Origin: Demequina mangrovi
Lineage (GTDB): Bacteria; Actinomycetota; Actinomycetes; Actinomycetales; Demequinaceae
Length of the DNA stretch: 64,000 nucleotides
Assembly: GCF_000759715.1 (NCBI RefSeq)
Contig: NZ_BBLU01000003.1
Location: 55,850-119,849, forward strand
Reading direction: 5' to 3'
This document shows, piece by piece, positions 54,430 through 62,473 of the stretch. The notes beneath the pieces are model-generated. The model was not told the origin of the DNA, searched no databases, and saw nothing but the letters and a program-made list of their open reading frames with translations. The position numbers were made by a program, and so were the translations under genes. Positions within the stretch are counted from its first letter, which is position 1; each line of letters starts with the position of its first letter.

Positions 54430-55251
54430 CTAGAGCGCCGAGGCCTTGCCGTGGGCGCGACGCCGCGAGAGCAGCTCGCCGCCGATGACGATGCCGAGCG
54501 CGAGCAGGAACATCAGCGTGCCGATGACGTTGACCTGCATCGGCACACCGCGCTGCGCGGCACCCCACACGAACATCGGGAAGGTCACCGTGGTGCCCGA
54601 GTTGAGGTTCGTGATGATGAAGTCGTCGAACGACAGCGAGAACGACAGCAGCGCCGCCGCGAGGATGCCCGGGAACACCAGCGGGAACGTGATGCGCCAG
54701 AACGTCTGCCACTCGTTGGCATAGAGGTCCGAGGCGGCCTTCTCGAGGTTCGAGTCGAGACCCGCGAGACGCGAGCGGACCGTCACCACCACGAACGAGA
54801 TGCAGAACATGATGTGCGCGATCAGCACCGTCCAGAAGCCCAGCTGACCGCCGAAGCCCGCCGCGACGAACAGCGCGAGCAGCGACGAGCCCATGACGAT
54901 CTCGGGCGTCGCCATCGGGAGGAACAGCACGAGGTTCATGGTCGAGCGCCCCTCGAAGCGGTGGCGCACCAGCGCGAACGCGGCGAGCGTGCCGATGATC
55001 GTGGCGACCAGCGTCGACAGCAGGCCGATGCTGATGCTCACGCGCAGCGACTCGCACATGCCCTGCGGCTCGCAGGGGTTGAGCCAGTTGTCCCAGGTGA
55101 AGGACTGGAACTGGTAGAGGTTGCGCGACTCGGACGAGTCGTTGAACGACATCAGGGCGACGATGAAGTTCGGGATGTACATGTACAGCAGCACCAGGAT
55201 GCCGAGGGTCAGCATGAGGTGCTTGCCGATCCAGCTGCCGAGGCGGGTCAT
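54430..55251 (-). CDS. potC: Spermidine/putrescine ABC transporter, permease PotC
   Basis: The permease (273 aa) has six membrane segments. The binding-protein-dependent permease loop is visible as EKAASDLYANEWQTFWRITF followed by PLVFPG. FFDDFIIT-like text (LSFDDFIITNLNSG) is typical of PotC. The ATG at 55249-55251 overlaps the potB stop by one base; a GTG one codon upstream is an alternative. It is the last gene of potDABC. Confidence 0.92.
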   Translation of the reverse strand: MTRLGSWIGKHLMLTLGILVLLYMYIPNFIVALMSFNDSSESRNLYQFQSFTWDNWLNPCEPQGMCESLRVSISIGLLSTLVATIIGTLAAFALVRHRFEGRSTMNLVLFLPMATPEIVMGSSLLALFVAAGFGGQLGFWTVLIAHIMFCISFVVVTVRSRLAGLDSNLEKAASDLYANEWQTFWRITFPLVFPGILAAALLSFSLSFDDFIITNLNSGTTVTFPMFVWGAAQRGVPMQVNVIGTLMFLLALGIVIGGELLSRRRAHGKASAL

Positions 55252-56117
55252 CACAGGAGCTCCTCCGTTCCCGCGCGGCGGACGTAGAACATCACCATCG
55301 CGACGATGATCACCATGAGGATCACCGACAGCGCCGCCGCGTGCGGGTAGTCGCCCGACGTGGTGAACAGCTGCTGGATCTTGTTGCCGACCATCTGGGT
55401 GTTGGGGCTGCCGAGCAGCGACGCGTTGATGTAGTCGCCGGTCGCCGGGATGAAGGTCAGCAGCGTGCCTCCGACCACGCCCGGCAGCGACAGCGGCCAG
55501 ATCACCTTGGTGAAGCGCTGGAACGGGCTCGCGTACAGGTCGGCCGCCGCCTCGTTGAGCTTCGGGTCGATCTTCTCGAGGCTCGTGTACAGCGGGAGGA
55601 TGGTGAACGGCAGGAAGTTGTACGTGAGGCCCATGATCACCGCGAACGGCGTCGCGAGCAGGCGCCCGTCCTCACCGAGGATGTGCAGCGTCTGGAGCGT
55701 GTTCACGATGAACCCGTTGTCCGCGAGGATGAGCTTCCACGAGAGCGTGCGCACCAGGAAGGACGTGAAGAACGGCGCGATGACGAGCACCAGCATCACG
55801 GTCTTCCACCGGCCCGCCTTGAAGGCGATCGCGTAGGCCAGCACGTAGCCGAGCACCAGGCACATCAGGGTCGCGATGCCCGCGTACATGAGCGAGCGCG
55901 CCATGTACGGCCAGTAGTCCCCGAGCGCCTCGACGTAGTTGCCGATGCGCCACGTGAGCGTGTAGCCGTTGATGGGCGAGCCCGTCGCCGGGTCCGACAG
56001 CGACGTGGTGAGCAGGGACAGCATCGGGAACAGGAAGAAGACCGCGAGCCAGATCGCGGCCGGCCCGATGAGGAGGTAGGCGGCGTTCTTGCCGAACACC
56101 CGCTGGAGCGAGGCCAT
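55251..56117 (-). CDS. potB: Spermidine/putrescine ABC transporter, permease PotB
   Basis: The permease (288 aa) has six membrane segments, with the first at AAYLLIGPAAIWLAVFFLFP. The coupling loop that contacts PotA is EAAADLYASPFQRFTKVIWP followed by LSLPGVVGG. GDYINASLLGSPNTQMVGNK matches PotB and related opine or polyamine permeases. It starts directly after potA. Confidence 0.92.
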   Translation of the reverse strand: MASLQRVFGKNAAYLLIGPAAIWLAVFFLFPMLSLLTTSLSDPATGSPINGYTLTWRIGNYVEALGDYWPYMARSLMYAGIATLMCLVLGYVLAYAIAFKAGRWKTVMLVLVIAPFFTSFLVRTLSWKLILADNGFIVNTLQTLHILGEDGRLLATPFAVIMGLTYNFLPFTILPLYTSLEKIDPKLNEAAADLYASPFQRFTKVIWPLSLPGVVGGTLLTFIPATGDYINASLLGSPNTQMVGNKIQQLFTTSGDYPHAAALSVILMVIIVAMVMFYVRRAGTEELL

Positions 56118-57266
56118 TCAGTCCTCCTCGAGCCCTGCCTCAACGTCCTGAGCGGAGTCGAGAAGGAACGCGAACTCGGGGCGCCAGGACACGTCGACCT
56201 TGGTGCCGACGGGGATCAGCCCGCCGCGGCGGCCCGTGTTCTGCTCGAAGCAGGTGATCTCCTGACCCCACGGCATGCGGAGCGTGTAATCGGTCGAGAC
56301 GCCGATGTAGCTCGCGTCGACCACCACGGCGCCGGACAGCGCGGCGCCCGGAGCGTCGAGGGCCTCCCCCGCGGGCTGGATGAGGACCTTCTCGGGTCGG
56401 ATGCCGACCCAGCCGTGGTCGGAATCGGTGTGGACCTTGCTCGCCTTGATCGTCGCGATGGTGCCGTGCATGTCGACCTTCACCACCGCATCGTCCCCGG
56501 TGCCCTCACGGCCGACGACCGTGCCCTTGATGAGGTTGGAGCGGCCCAGGAAGTTCGCCACGAACGTGGTCTGCGGGTTGGTGTAGAGGTCGTACGGGGC
56601 GCCCATCTGCTCGATGCGGCCCTTGTTCATGACGGCGACCGTGTCGGCCATCGTCATGGCCTCCTCCTGGTCGTGCGTGACGTGCACGAAGGTGAGGCCC
56701 ACCTCCTCCTGGATGCGCTTGAGCTCGACCTGCATCGCGCGACGCAGCTTGAGGTCCAGCGCGCCGAGCGGCTCGTCGAGCAGCAGCACGTCGGGCCGGT
56801 TGATGATCGCGCGGGCCAGGGCCACGCGCTGCTGCTGGCCGCCGGACAGCTGCGCCGGCTTCTTGCCCGCCTGCTCGGTCAGCTCGGTGAGCGCGAGGAT
56901 CTCCTTGACCTGGGACGCCGGATCCTTCGCGCCGCGGCGCTTGGGACCGAACGCGACGTTCTCCGCGATGGTGAGGTGCGGGAACAGCGCGTAGTTCTGG
57001 AACACCGTGTTGACCGGCCGCTTGTACGGCTTGGCGTAGGTGATGTCCTCGTCGCCGATGTGGATGGTGCCCTTGGTGGCCTCCTCCAGACCGGCGACCA
57101 TGCGCAGCGTCGTGGTCTTGCCGCAGCCCGACGGGCCGAGCAGGGCGAAGAACGATCCCTGCGGGATCACCAGGTCGAGCGACTCGACCGCGACGAAGCC
57201 GTTCGGGTACCGCTTGTGGAGACCGGTGAGCTTGAGGTCCCCGCGGGCCTGATCAGCCAATGACAT
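56118..57266 (-). CDS. potA: Spermidine/putrescine ABC transporter, ATP-binding protein PotA
   Basis: The ATPase (382 aa) starts at an ATG (57264-57266) inside the end of potD, with a 14-bp overlap. Walker A is LLGPSGCGKTTTL, signature LSGGQQQRVALARA, Walker B VLLLDEPLGALD and the H-loop VTHDQEEA. The C-terminal TOBE domain (VGIRPEKVLI, FEQNTG) is present. It drives uptake of spermidine, putrescine or a related amine through PotBC. Confidence 0.93.
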   Translation of the reverse strand: MSLADQARGDLKLTGLHKRYPNGFVAVESLDLVIPQGSFFALLGPSGCGKTTTLRMVAGLEEATKGTIHIGDEDITYAKPYKRPVNTVFQNYALFPHLTIAENVAFGPKRRGAKDPASQVKEILALTELTEQAGKKPAQLSGGQQQRVALARAIINRPDVLLLDEPLGALDLKLRRAMQVELKRIQEEVGLTFVHVTHDQEEAMTMADTVAVMNKGRIEQMGAPYDLYTNPQTTFVANFLGRSNLIKGTVVGREGTGDDAVVKVDMHGTIATIKASKVHTDSDHGWVGIRPEKVLIQPAGEALDAPGAALSGAVVVDASYIGVSTDYTLRMPWGQEITCFEQNTGRRGGLIPVGTKVDVSWRPEFAFLLDSAQDVEAGLEED

Positions 57267-58434
57267 CCGCGTATTCCTTCTCGTACTGCGATGCCTTGGC
57301 CTCGTCGAGCGCCATGAAGCCATGGGTCTGGGCGAGGTAGTCCGCGGTCGGGAAGATGAGCGGGTTGTCGACGAGCGACGGGTCGATCTTCTCCATCTCC
57401 GCCTGCGCACCCTCGACCGGGCACACGTACCAGACGTAGGCGGCGAGCTTCGCGGCGACGGCGGGGTCGAAGTAGTAGTCGATCCACTTCTCGGCGTTCG
57501 CCTTGTGGGTGCCCTGGACCGGGACGATCATGTTGTCCGACCAGATCATCATGCCCTCCTGCGGGGGCAGGAAGACCAGGTTCTCGTCCTCGGCGGCGGC
57601 GACGTCGCCGGACCACGCGACGCAGGCCGCGATGTTGCCGTTGGCGAGGTCGTTGATGTACTCGTTGCCCGTGAACGCACGGATCTGACCGTCGGCGCGC
57701 GCCTTCGAGATCTTCTCGAGCGCGTTGCCCCACTGGTCGTCGGTGAAGTTCGACGGGTCCGCGCCCTCCGAGAGGAGCAGCAGGCCCATGGTGTCGCGCA
57801 TCTCGGTGAGCAGGGTGACCTTGCCCTTGAGGTCGGAGCGCGTGAGGAGCTCGTCCATCGTCTGGACCTCGCCCACGAGCGACTTGTTGTAGGCGATGCC
57901 GGAGAAGCCGGACTGCCACGGCGCCGAGTAGTCGCGGTTGGGGTCCCAGCCGACGCCCTGCAGCGACGAGATGAGGTTCTTGTCGAGGTTGGGCACGTTG
58001 GCCTTGTCGAGCTTCTGGATCCAGCCGGCCTCGATCATGCGGGCCGCCATCCAGTCGGTCAGCACGAACATGTCGCGGCCGGTGGGCTGGCACGCGCCGA
58101 GCTGGTTGCGGACCTTCGCGAAGAACTCGACGTTGTCGTTGACGTCGGGCGTGTAGGTGACGTCGATGCCCGTGTCCTTCTGGAACTGGGTCATGGTCGA
58201 GACGTAGTCGCCGTCGTCCTCGTCGATGTACTCGGGCCAGTTCGACATGTTGAGCACGGCCTCGGCGTCCGAGAGGTCGGTGGTGACGCAGCCCGCGTCG
58301 GTGCCGCCGCCGTTGCCGCGGCCCATCATGTAGACCGCTCCGATGCCTGCGAGACCCGCCGCACCTCCGATCATCAGACCGCGTCGCGAGACGCCCTTCT
58401 TCTGCACTTCCTCCGGCGGCGTGACCTCGGACAC
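57253..58434 (-). CDS. potD: Polyamine-binding protein PotD, Tat-type signal
   Basis: The binding protein (393 aa) starts at a GTG (58432-58434) directly after AAGGAGGT, a near-perfect ribosome binding site; the frame stays open upstream to 58539. Residues 15-21 read VSRRGLM, a twin-arginine signal, followed by a hydrophobic stretch, so the protein is probably exported folded. No lipobox Cys follows, so it may be anchored by an uncleaved segment. NMSNWPEYIDEDDGDYVSTM and later AEKWIDYYFDPAVAAKLAAY are typical PotD/PotF text. Confidence 0.92.
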   Translation of the reverse strand: MSEVTPPEEVQKKGVSRRGLMIGGAAGLAGIGAVYMMGRGNGGGTDAGCVTTDLSDAEAVLNMSNWPEYIDEDDGDYVSTMTQFQKDTGIDVTYTPDVNDNVEFFAKVRNQLGACQPTGRDMFVLTDWMAARMIEAGWIQKLDKANVPNLDKNLISSLQGVGWDPNRDYSAPWQSGFSGIAYNKSLVGEVQTMDELLTRSDLKGKVTLLTEMRDTMGLLLLSEGADPSNFTDDQWGNALEKISKARADGQIRAFTGNEYINDLANGNIAACVAWSGDVAAAEDENLVFLPPQEGMMIWSDNMIVPVQGTHKANAEKWIDYYFDPAVAAKLAAYVWYVCPVEGAQAEMEKIDPSLVDNPLIFPTADYLAQTHGFMALDEAKASQYEKEYADVIG

Positions 58435-58471
58435 GTCGACCTCCTTGACTCCGGGCGAACCCGATCGAATG

Positions 58472-58493
58472 ACAGCGAGTGAACAGCGAGTGA
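58472..58493. repeat. Exact 11-bp tandem repeat upstream of potD
   Basis: ACAGCGAGTGA occurs twice without a gap. It lies 38-59 bp before the potD start in the 218-bp divergent region shared with the oxidase gene, where an activator or repressor of polyamine genes could bind. Confidence 0.5.
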
Positions 58494-58652
58494 CCAGATA
58501 GTGGCATGCCCCCCGCGGGATCCCGAGCCCCTTAATCAAATTGGGATCAGCAATCGGGCGTTTTGGCCTGAGAATTTACGCGCACGAAACGACTTGTCCG
58601 AGCGCGCATATTGCAGCGATGTTTCGCAGGTGACGCGCACCACACTTGATCC

Positions 58653-60086
58653 ATGAATCGACGCTCGGGCGCGCGGCGCCCCGCCCCCGCCGATCCCGCC
58701 GGTCGCGCACGTGCGTACGCGGACGTCTCGTTGTGGCTCGCGACCTCGGGAGACGACCTCGTCGCGCAGGATCCGCTCACCGGCGACCGCGAGGTCGACG
58801 TCGCGATCCTCGGCGCCGGCTTCACCGGGCTGTGGACGGCCTACTACCTCGCCGAGGCGCGACCGGACCTCCGCATCGCCGTGGTCGAGCGGGAGATCGC
58901 CGGCTTCGGCGCGTCGGGCCGCAACGGCGGCTGGGCCTCCGCGCTGTTCCCCAGCTCGCTCGCGACCCTGGCCGCCGGGGCGTCCCGCGAGGACGCCCTC
59001 GCGCAGCATGCCGCGATGCGCGCCTCCGTCGACGAGGTGATCCGCGCGAGCGCGGCCACGGGCATCGACGCGGGCCTCGCCAAGGGCGGCACCGTGGTCC
59101 TCGCCCGCACCGCGACGCAGCTCGCGAGGGCTAAGGCGGAGGTGGACGATGCGCGGGCGTGGGGACGCGGCGAGGACGACCTCGCGCTGCTCGACGCTGC
59201 GCAGGCGCGTGCGCACCTCGACGCGACCGGCGTGCTCGGCGGCACGTACACGCCCGACTGCGCGGCCATCCATCCCGGCCGGCTGGTCCGCGGCCTCGTG
59301 CGCGCCGTCCGCGAGCGCGGCGTGCGCGCCCACGAGCTCACGGCCGCCACGCGCATCGTCCCCCACCGCGTCGAGACCGAGCGCGGCACCCTCACCGCGG
59401 CGCACGTCATCCGCGCCACCGAGGGCTATACGCCGGGGCTGCCCGGCCACGAGCGCGACGTGGTGCCCGTGCACTCGCTCATCATCGCGACCGAGCCCCT
59501 GCCCGCCGCGATGTGGGACGAGATCGGGCTCGCACGGCGCGAGACGTTCACGGACGGCAGGCATCTGGTCATCTACGGGCAGCGCACCGCGGACGACCGC
59601 ATCGTCTTCGGCGGACGCGGCGCGCCGTACCGGCTCGGCTCGACCGTGCGGCTTGATCGCCGGCACGCCGCCGCGGTCCACGGGCACCTGCGCGCCACCC
59701 TGGTCGAGATGCTCCCCGTGCTGCGCGACGTCGAGATCACGCACGCGTGGGGCGGTGCGCTCGGGATCGCGCGCGACTGGCACGCGTCGGTGGGCCTCGA
59801 CGAGCGCACGGGCCTCGGCTGGGCGGGCGGCTACGTCGGCGACGGCGTCACCACCACCAACCTCGCCGGCCGCACGCTGCGCGACCTGGTCCTCGGCGCC
59901 GACACCGCCCTCACGCGCCTGCCGTGGGTCGGGCATCGGTCCCGTCGCTGGGAGCCGGAGCCGGCCCGGTGGCTGGGCGTCAACGCCGGTCTCAGGGCGA
60001 TGGGAGCGGCCGATGCGGAGGAGCGGCTCACCGGTCGCGAGAGCCTCGTCGCGCGCCTCATGGGCCCGCTCACGGGCGGTCATTGA
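58653..60086 (+). CDS. FAD-dependent amine oxidoreductase (DAO family, PuuB-like)
   Basis: The enzyme (477 aa) shows the FAD-binding fingerprint DVAILGAGFTGLWTAYYLAE and FGASGRNGGWASALF near the N-terminus and GYVGDGVTTTNLAGRTL at the C-terminus. It resembles gamma-glutamylputrescine oxidases and other amine-oxidising DAO proteins. It is divergent from potDABC with 218 bp between, so it probably uses the amine imported by that system. The exact substrate is not proven; a gamma-glutamylation step is not encoded here. Confidence 0.83.
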   Translation: MNRRSGARRPAPADPAGRARAYADVSLWLATSGDDLVAQDPLTGDREVDVAILGAGFTGLWTAYYLAEARPDLRIAVVEREIAGFGASGRNGGWASALFPSSLATLAAGASREDALAQHAAMRASVDEVIRASAATGIDAGLAKGGTVVLARTATQLARAKAEVDDARAWGRGEDDLALLDAAQARAHLDATGVLGGTYTPDCAAIHPGRLVRGLVRAVRERGVRAHELTAATRIVPHRVETERGTLTAAHVIRATEGYTPGLPGHERDVVPVHSLIIATEPLPAAMWDEIGLARRETFTDGRHLVIYGQRTADDRIVFGGRGAPYRLGSTVRLDRRHAAAVHGHLRATLVEMLPVLRDVEITHAWGGALGIARDWHASVGLDERTGLGWAGGYVGDGVTTTNLAGRTLRDLVLGADTALTRLPWVGHRSRRWEPEPARWLGVNAGLRAMGAADAEERLTGRESLVARLMGPLTGGH

Positions 60087-60173
60087 CGCCTCCTGCTCGG
60101 CGAGCGCACGGGGGCGATTCGGACTAGCGTCGATTCATCGGGGTAGGTCCCGCACTCATGACAGGAGCGCGCA

Positions 60174-61631
60174 GTGACAACGCAGTCTTCCTCTCCGGCG
60201 GCACCGCAGCGCCTTCACGGCCGGGTGGTCGCCATCAGCATCGGCGCGGCGCTCGGCGGATTCCTCTTCGGCTTCGACTCCTCCGTGATCAACGGCGCGG
60301 TCGACGCGATCGAGGGCGAGTTCGCGCTCTCCGAGGCGGTGACCGGCTTCGCGGTCGCCTCCGCGCTGCTCGGGTGCGCGGTGGGCGCCTGGTTCGCGGG
60401 CGGGCTCGCGAACCGCTACGGCCGCATCCGGGTCATGGTGATCTCCGCGATCCTCTTCTTCCTGTCCGCCTTCGGGTCGGGCTTCGCCTTCGGGGTCTGG
60501 GACCTCATCGGCTGGCGCATCCTGGGCGGCCTCGCGATCGGTGCGGCCTCGGTGATCGCGCCCGCCTACATCGCCGAGGTCGCGCCCGCGACGTTCCGGG
60601 GGCGGCTGGGCTCCCTCCAGCAGATGGCGATCGTGCTCGGAATCTTCGCGGCGCTGCTGAGCGACGAGGTGTTCGCCTCGACCGCCGGCGGCGCGTCCGA
60701 GGAGCTGTGGCTGGGCCTCGACGCGTGGCGCTGGATGTTCCTCGCCGCGGCCGTGCCCGCGCTCATCTACGGCCTCGCCGCGCTGCGGCTGCCCGAGTCG
60801 CCGCGCTACCTCGTCACCAAGCATGAGGACGAGAAGGCCGCGCAGATCCTCGAGGACTACACCGGCGAGACGGACCCGCACCACAAGATCGCGCAGATCC
60901 GCTTCTCGCTCGGCACGGACGAGAAGCGCTCGATGCGCGACCTGCGGGGAAGCGCGCTGGGCCTCCATCCGATCGTGTGGACAGGCATCCTGCTGTCGAT
61001 GTTCCAGCAGTTCGTGGGCATCAACGTGATCTTCTACTACTCGACCACGCTGTGGAAGTCGGTCGGCTTCGACGAGTCGGACGCCTTCACCACGTCCACG
61101 ATCACCTCGCTCACCAACATCGTCGCGACCATCATCGCGATCTCGCTGGTCGACCGCATCGGCCGCCGGCTGCTGCTGCTCATCGGCTCCGCCGGCATGT
61201 TCGTGTCGCTCGCGGTGATGGCGATCGCCTTCGCGAACGCGACCACGGACGCCGCCGGCGAGACCGCGCTCGAGGGCGCGTGGGCGACCGCCGCGCTCAT
61301 CGCCGCCAACACGTTCGTGGTGTTCTTCGCGGCCTCGTGGGGTCCCGTGGTGTGGGTGCTGCTGGGCGAGATGTTCCCCAACCACATGCGCGCCACCGCG
61401 CTCGCCGTCGCGGCGGCGGCCCAATGGATCGCGAACTTCCTCATCACGGTCTCGTTCCCCGGGATGGCCGACATCTCGCTCGTGTTCGCGTACGGGTTCT
61501 ACGCGACGATGGCGCTGCTGTCGTTCTTCTTCGTGCTCGCGCGGGTGCCGGAGACGCGCGGGGTGGAGCTCGAGGACATGCGCGACGACGCGAACGCGCA
61601 CACCAAGGAGGACGCCGCCGCCGGGATCTGA
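60174..61631 (+). CDS. Sugar-porter family MFS transporter
   Basis: The transporter (485 aa) starts at a GTG (60174-60176) behind AGGAG. It shows 12 membrane segments and the sugar-porter signatures: GGFLFGFDSSVINGAV, the loop NRYGRIRVMV, LPESPRYLVTK, DRIGRRLLLLIGSAG and VPETRGVELED. FQQFVGINVIFYYSTTLW is the seventh-segment motif of hexose and pentose symporters. A TAGCGT element lies 44 bp before the start. Sugar specificity cannot be read. Confidence 0.92.
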   Translation: MTTQSSSPAAPQRLHGRVVAISIGAALGGFLFGFDSSVINGAVDAIEGEFALSEAVTGFAVASALLGCAVGAWFAGGLANRYGRIRVMVISAILFFLSAFGSGFAFGVWDLIGWRILGGLAIGAASVIAPAYIAEVAPATFRGRLGSLQQMAIVLGIFAALLSDEVFASTAGGASEELWLGLDAWRWMFLAAAVPALIYGLAALRLPESPRYLVTKHEDEKAAQILEDYTGETDPHHKIAQIRFSLGTDEKRSMRDLRGSALGLHPIVWTGILLSMFQQFVGINVIFYYSTTLWKSVGFDESDAFTTSTITSLTNIVATIIAISLVDRIGRRLLLLIGSAGMFVSLAVMAIAFANATTDAAGETALEGAWATAALIAANTFVVFFAASWGPVVWVLLGEMFPNHMRATALAVAAAAQWIANFLITVSFPGMADISLVFAYGFYATMALLSFFFVLARVPETRGVELEDMRDDANAHTKEDAAAGI

Positions 61632-61663
61632 CCGGCCGGCGACGCGTCTCGCCGTGAACGCGA

Positions 61664-61695
61664 AAGCGCCCCTCCCGATCCCGGGAGGGGCGCTT
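61664..61695. terminator. Terminator after the sugar porter
   Basis: GCGCCCCTCCCG and CGGGAGGGGCGC pair around a short loop, flanked by AA and TT. It also lies just beyond tRNA-Tyr on the minus strand and could end both transcripts. Confidence 0.8.
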
Positions 61696-61702
61696 CCTAC
61701 GG

Positions 61703-61783
61703 TGGCAGGTGAGGGATTCGAACCCCCGAAGCTTGCGCGGCTGATTTACAGTCAGCTCCCTTTGGCCGCTCGGGCAACCTGCC
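61703..61783 (-). tRNA. tRNA-Tyr (anticodon GTA)
   Basis: The acceptor is GGCAGGT/ACCTGCC, the anticodon stem-loop is CTGA-CTGTAAA-TCAG, and a long variable arm follows, as expected for a class II tRNA. The T arm is GGGGG-TTCGAAT-CCCTC. CCA is not fully encoded. Length 81 nt. Confidence 0.96.
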
Positions 61784-61905
61784 GTGCGCCGCGAGCGGCG
61801 CGCATGGAAGGATAGCAAGGATCGAGGGCGGAACGCGAATCGCGTCCGGCCGCCCTCACCCGCAACCGACCACGGCGCCTCACGCGCGCCGAGATGGAGG
61901 ACGAG

Positions 61906-62397
61906 ATGGCAGGCGACAGCAGCTTCGACGTGGTGTCCAAGGTGGACCGCCAGGAGGTCGACAACGCCCTCAACCAGGCCGCGAAGGAGATCGCGCAGCG
62001 CTACGACTTCAAGGGCGTGGACGCGTCGATCGCGTTCTCGGGCGAGGACATCCTCATGAAGGCGAACAGCCCCGAGCGCGTCAAGGCCGTGCTCGACGTG
62101 TTCATCGCGAAGCTCGCGAAGCGTCAGATCGAGATGAAGGCGCTCGAGTGGGGCGAGCCGGTCCAGTCCGGCAAGGAGTACCGCCTCGCCGCGAAGGTGA
62201 AGGAGGGCATCGCGCAGGACGTCGCGAAGAAGCTCACCAAGCTGGTCCGCGACGAGGGCCCCAAGTCGGTCAAGGCGCTCATCCAGGGCGACGAGCTCCG
62301 CGTGACCTCCAAGTCGCGCGACGACCTGCAGGCGACCATCGCGCTGCTCAAGGGCGCCGACGTCGAGGCGGCGCTGCAGTTCGTCAACTTCCGCTGA
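61906..62397 (+). CDS. YajQ-family nucleotide-binding protein (UPF0234)
   Basis: The protein (163 aa, as in E. coli YajQ) starts at an ATG with GGAGG five bases upstream; another ATG four codons earlier is less well placed. [20 protein letters not shown] at the start and [12 protein letters not shown] are signatures. Members bind tRNA or cyclic di-GMP in some bacteria. Two ferredoxin-like halves fill the length. It lies beside tRNA-Tyr with a terminator behind it. Confidence 0.93.
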   Translation: MAGDSSFDVVSKVDRQEVDNALNQAAKEIAQRYDFKGVDASIAFSGEDILMKANSPERVKAVLDVFIAKLAKRQIEMKALEWGEPVQSGKEYRLAAKVKEGIAQDVAKKLTKLVRDEGPKSVKALIQGDELRVTSKSRDDLQATIALLKGADVEAALQFVNFR

Positions 62398-62409
62398 GTC
62401 TCTGAAGCC

Positions 62410-62441
62410 GATGCCCGCGTCCCCACCGGGGCGCGGGCATC
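62410..62441. terminator. Terminator between yajQ and the toxin gene
   Basis: GATGCCCGCG and CGCGGGCATC form a stem with an inner CCCC/GGGG pairing. It lies between convergent genes and leaves no room for a gene between them. Confidence 0.8.
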
Positions 62442-62473
62442 GTCGCGTCGAGCGGATGCCTCCACGCTCGACG

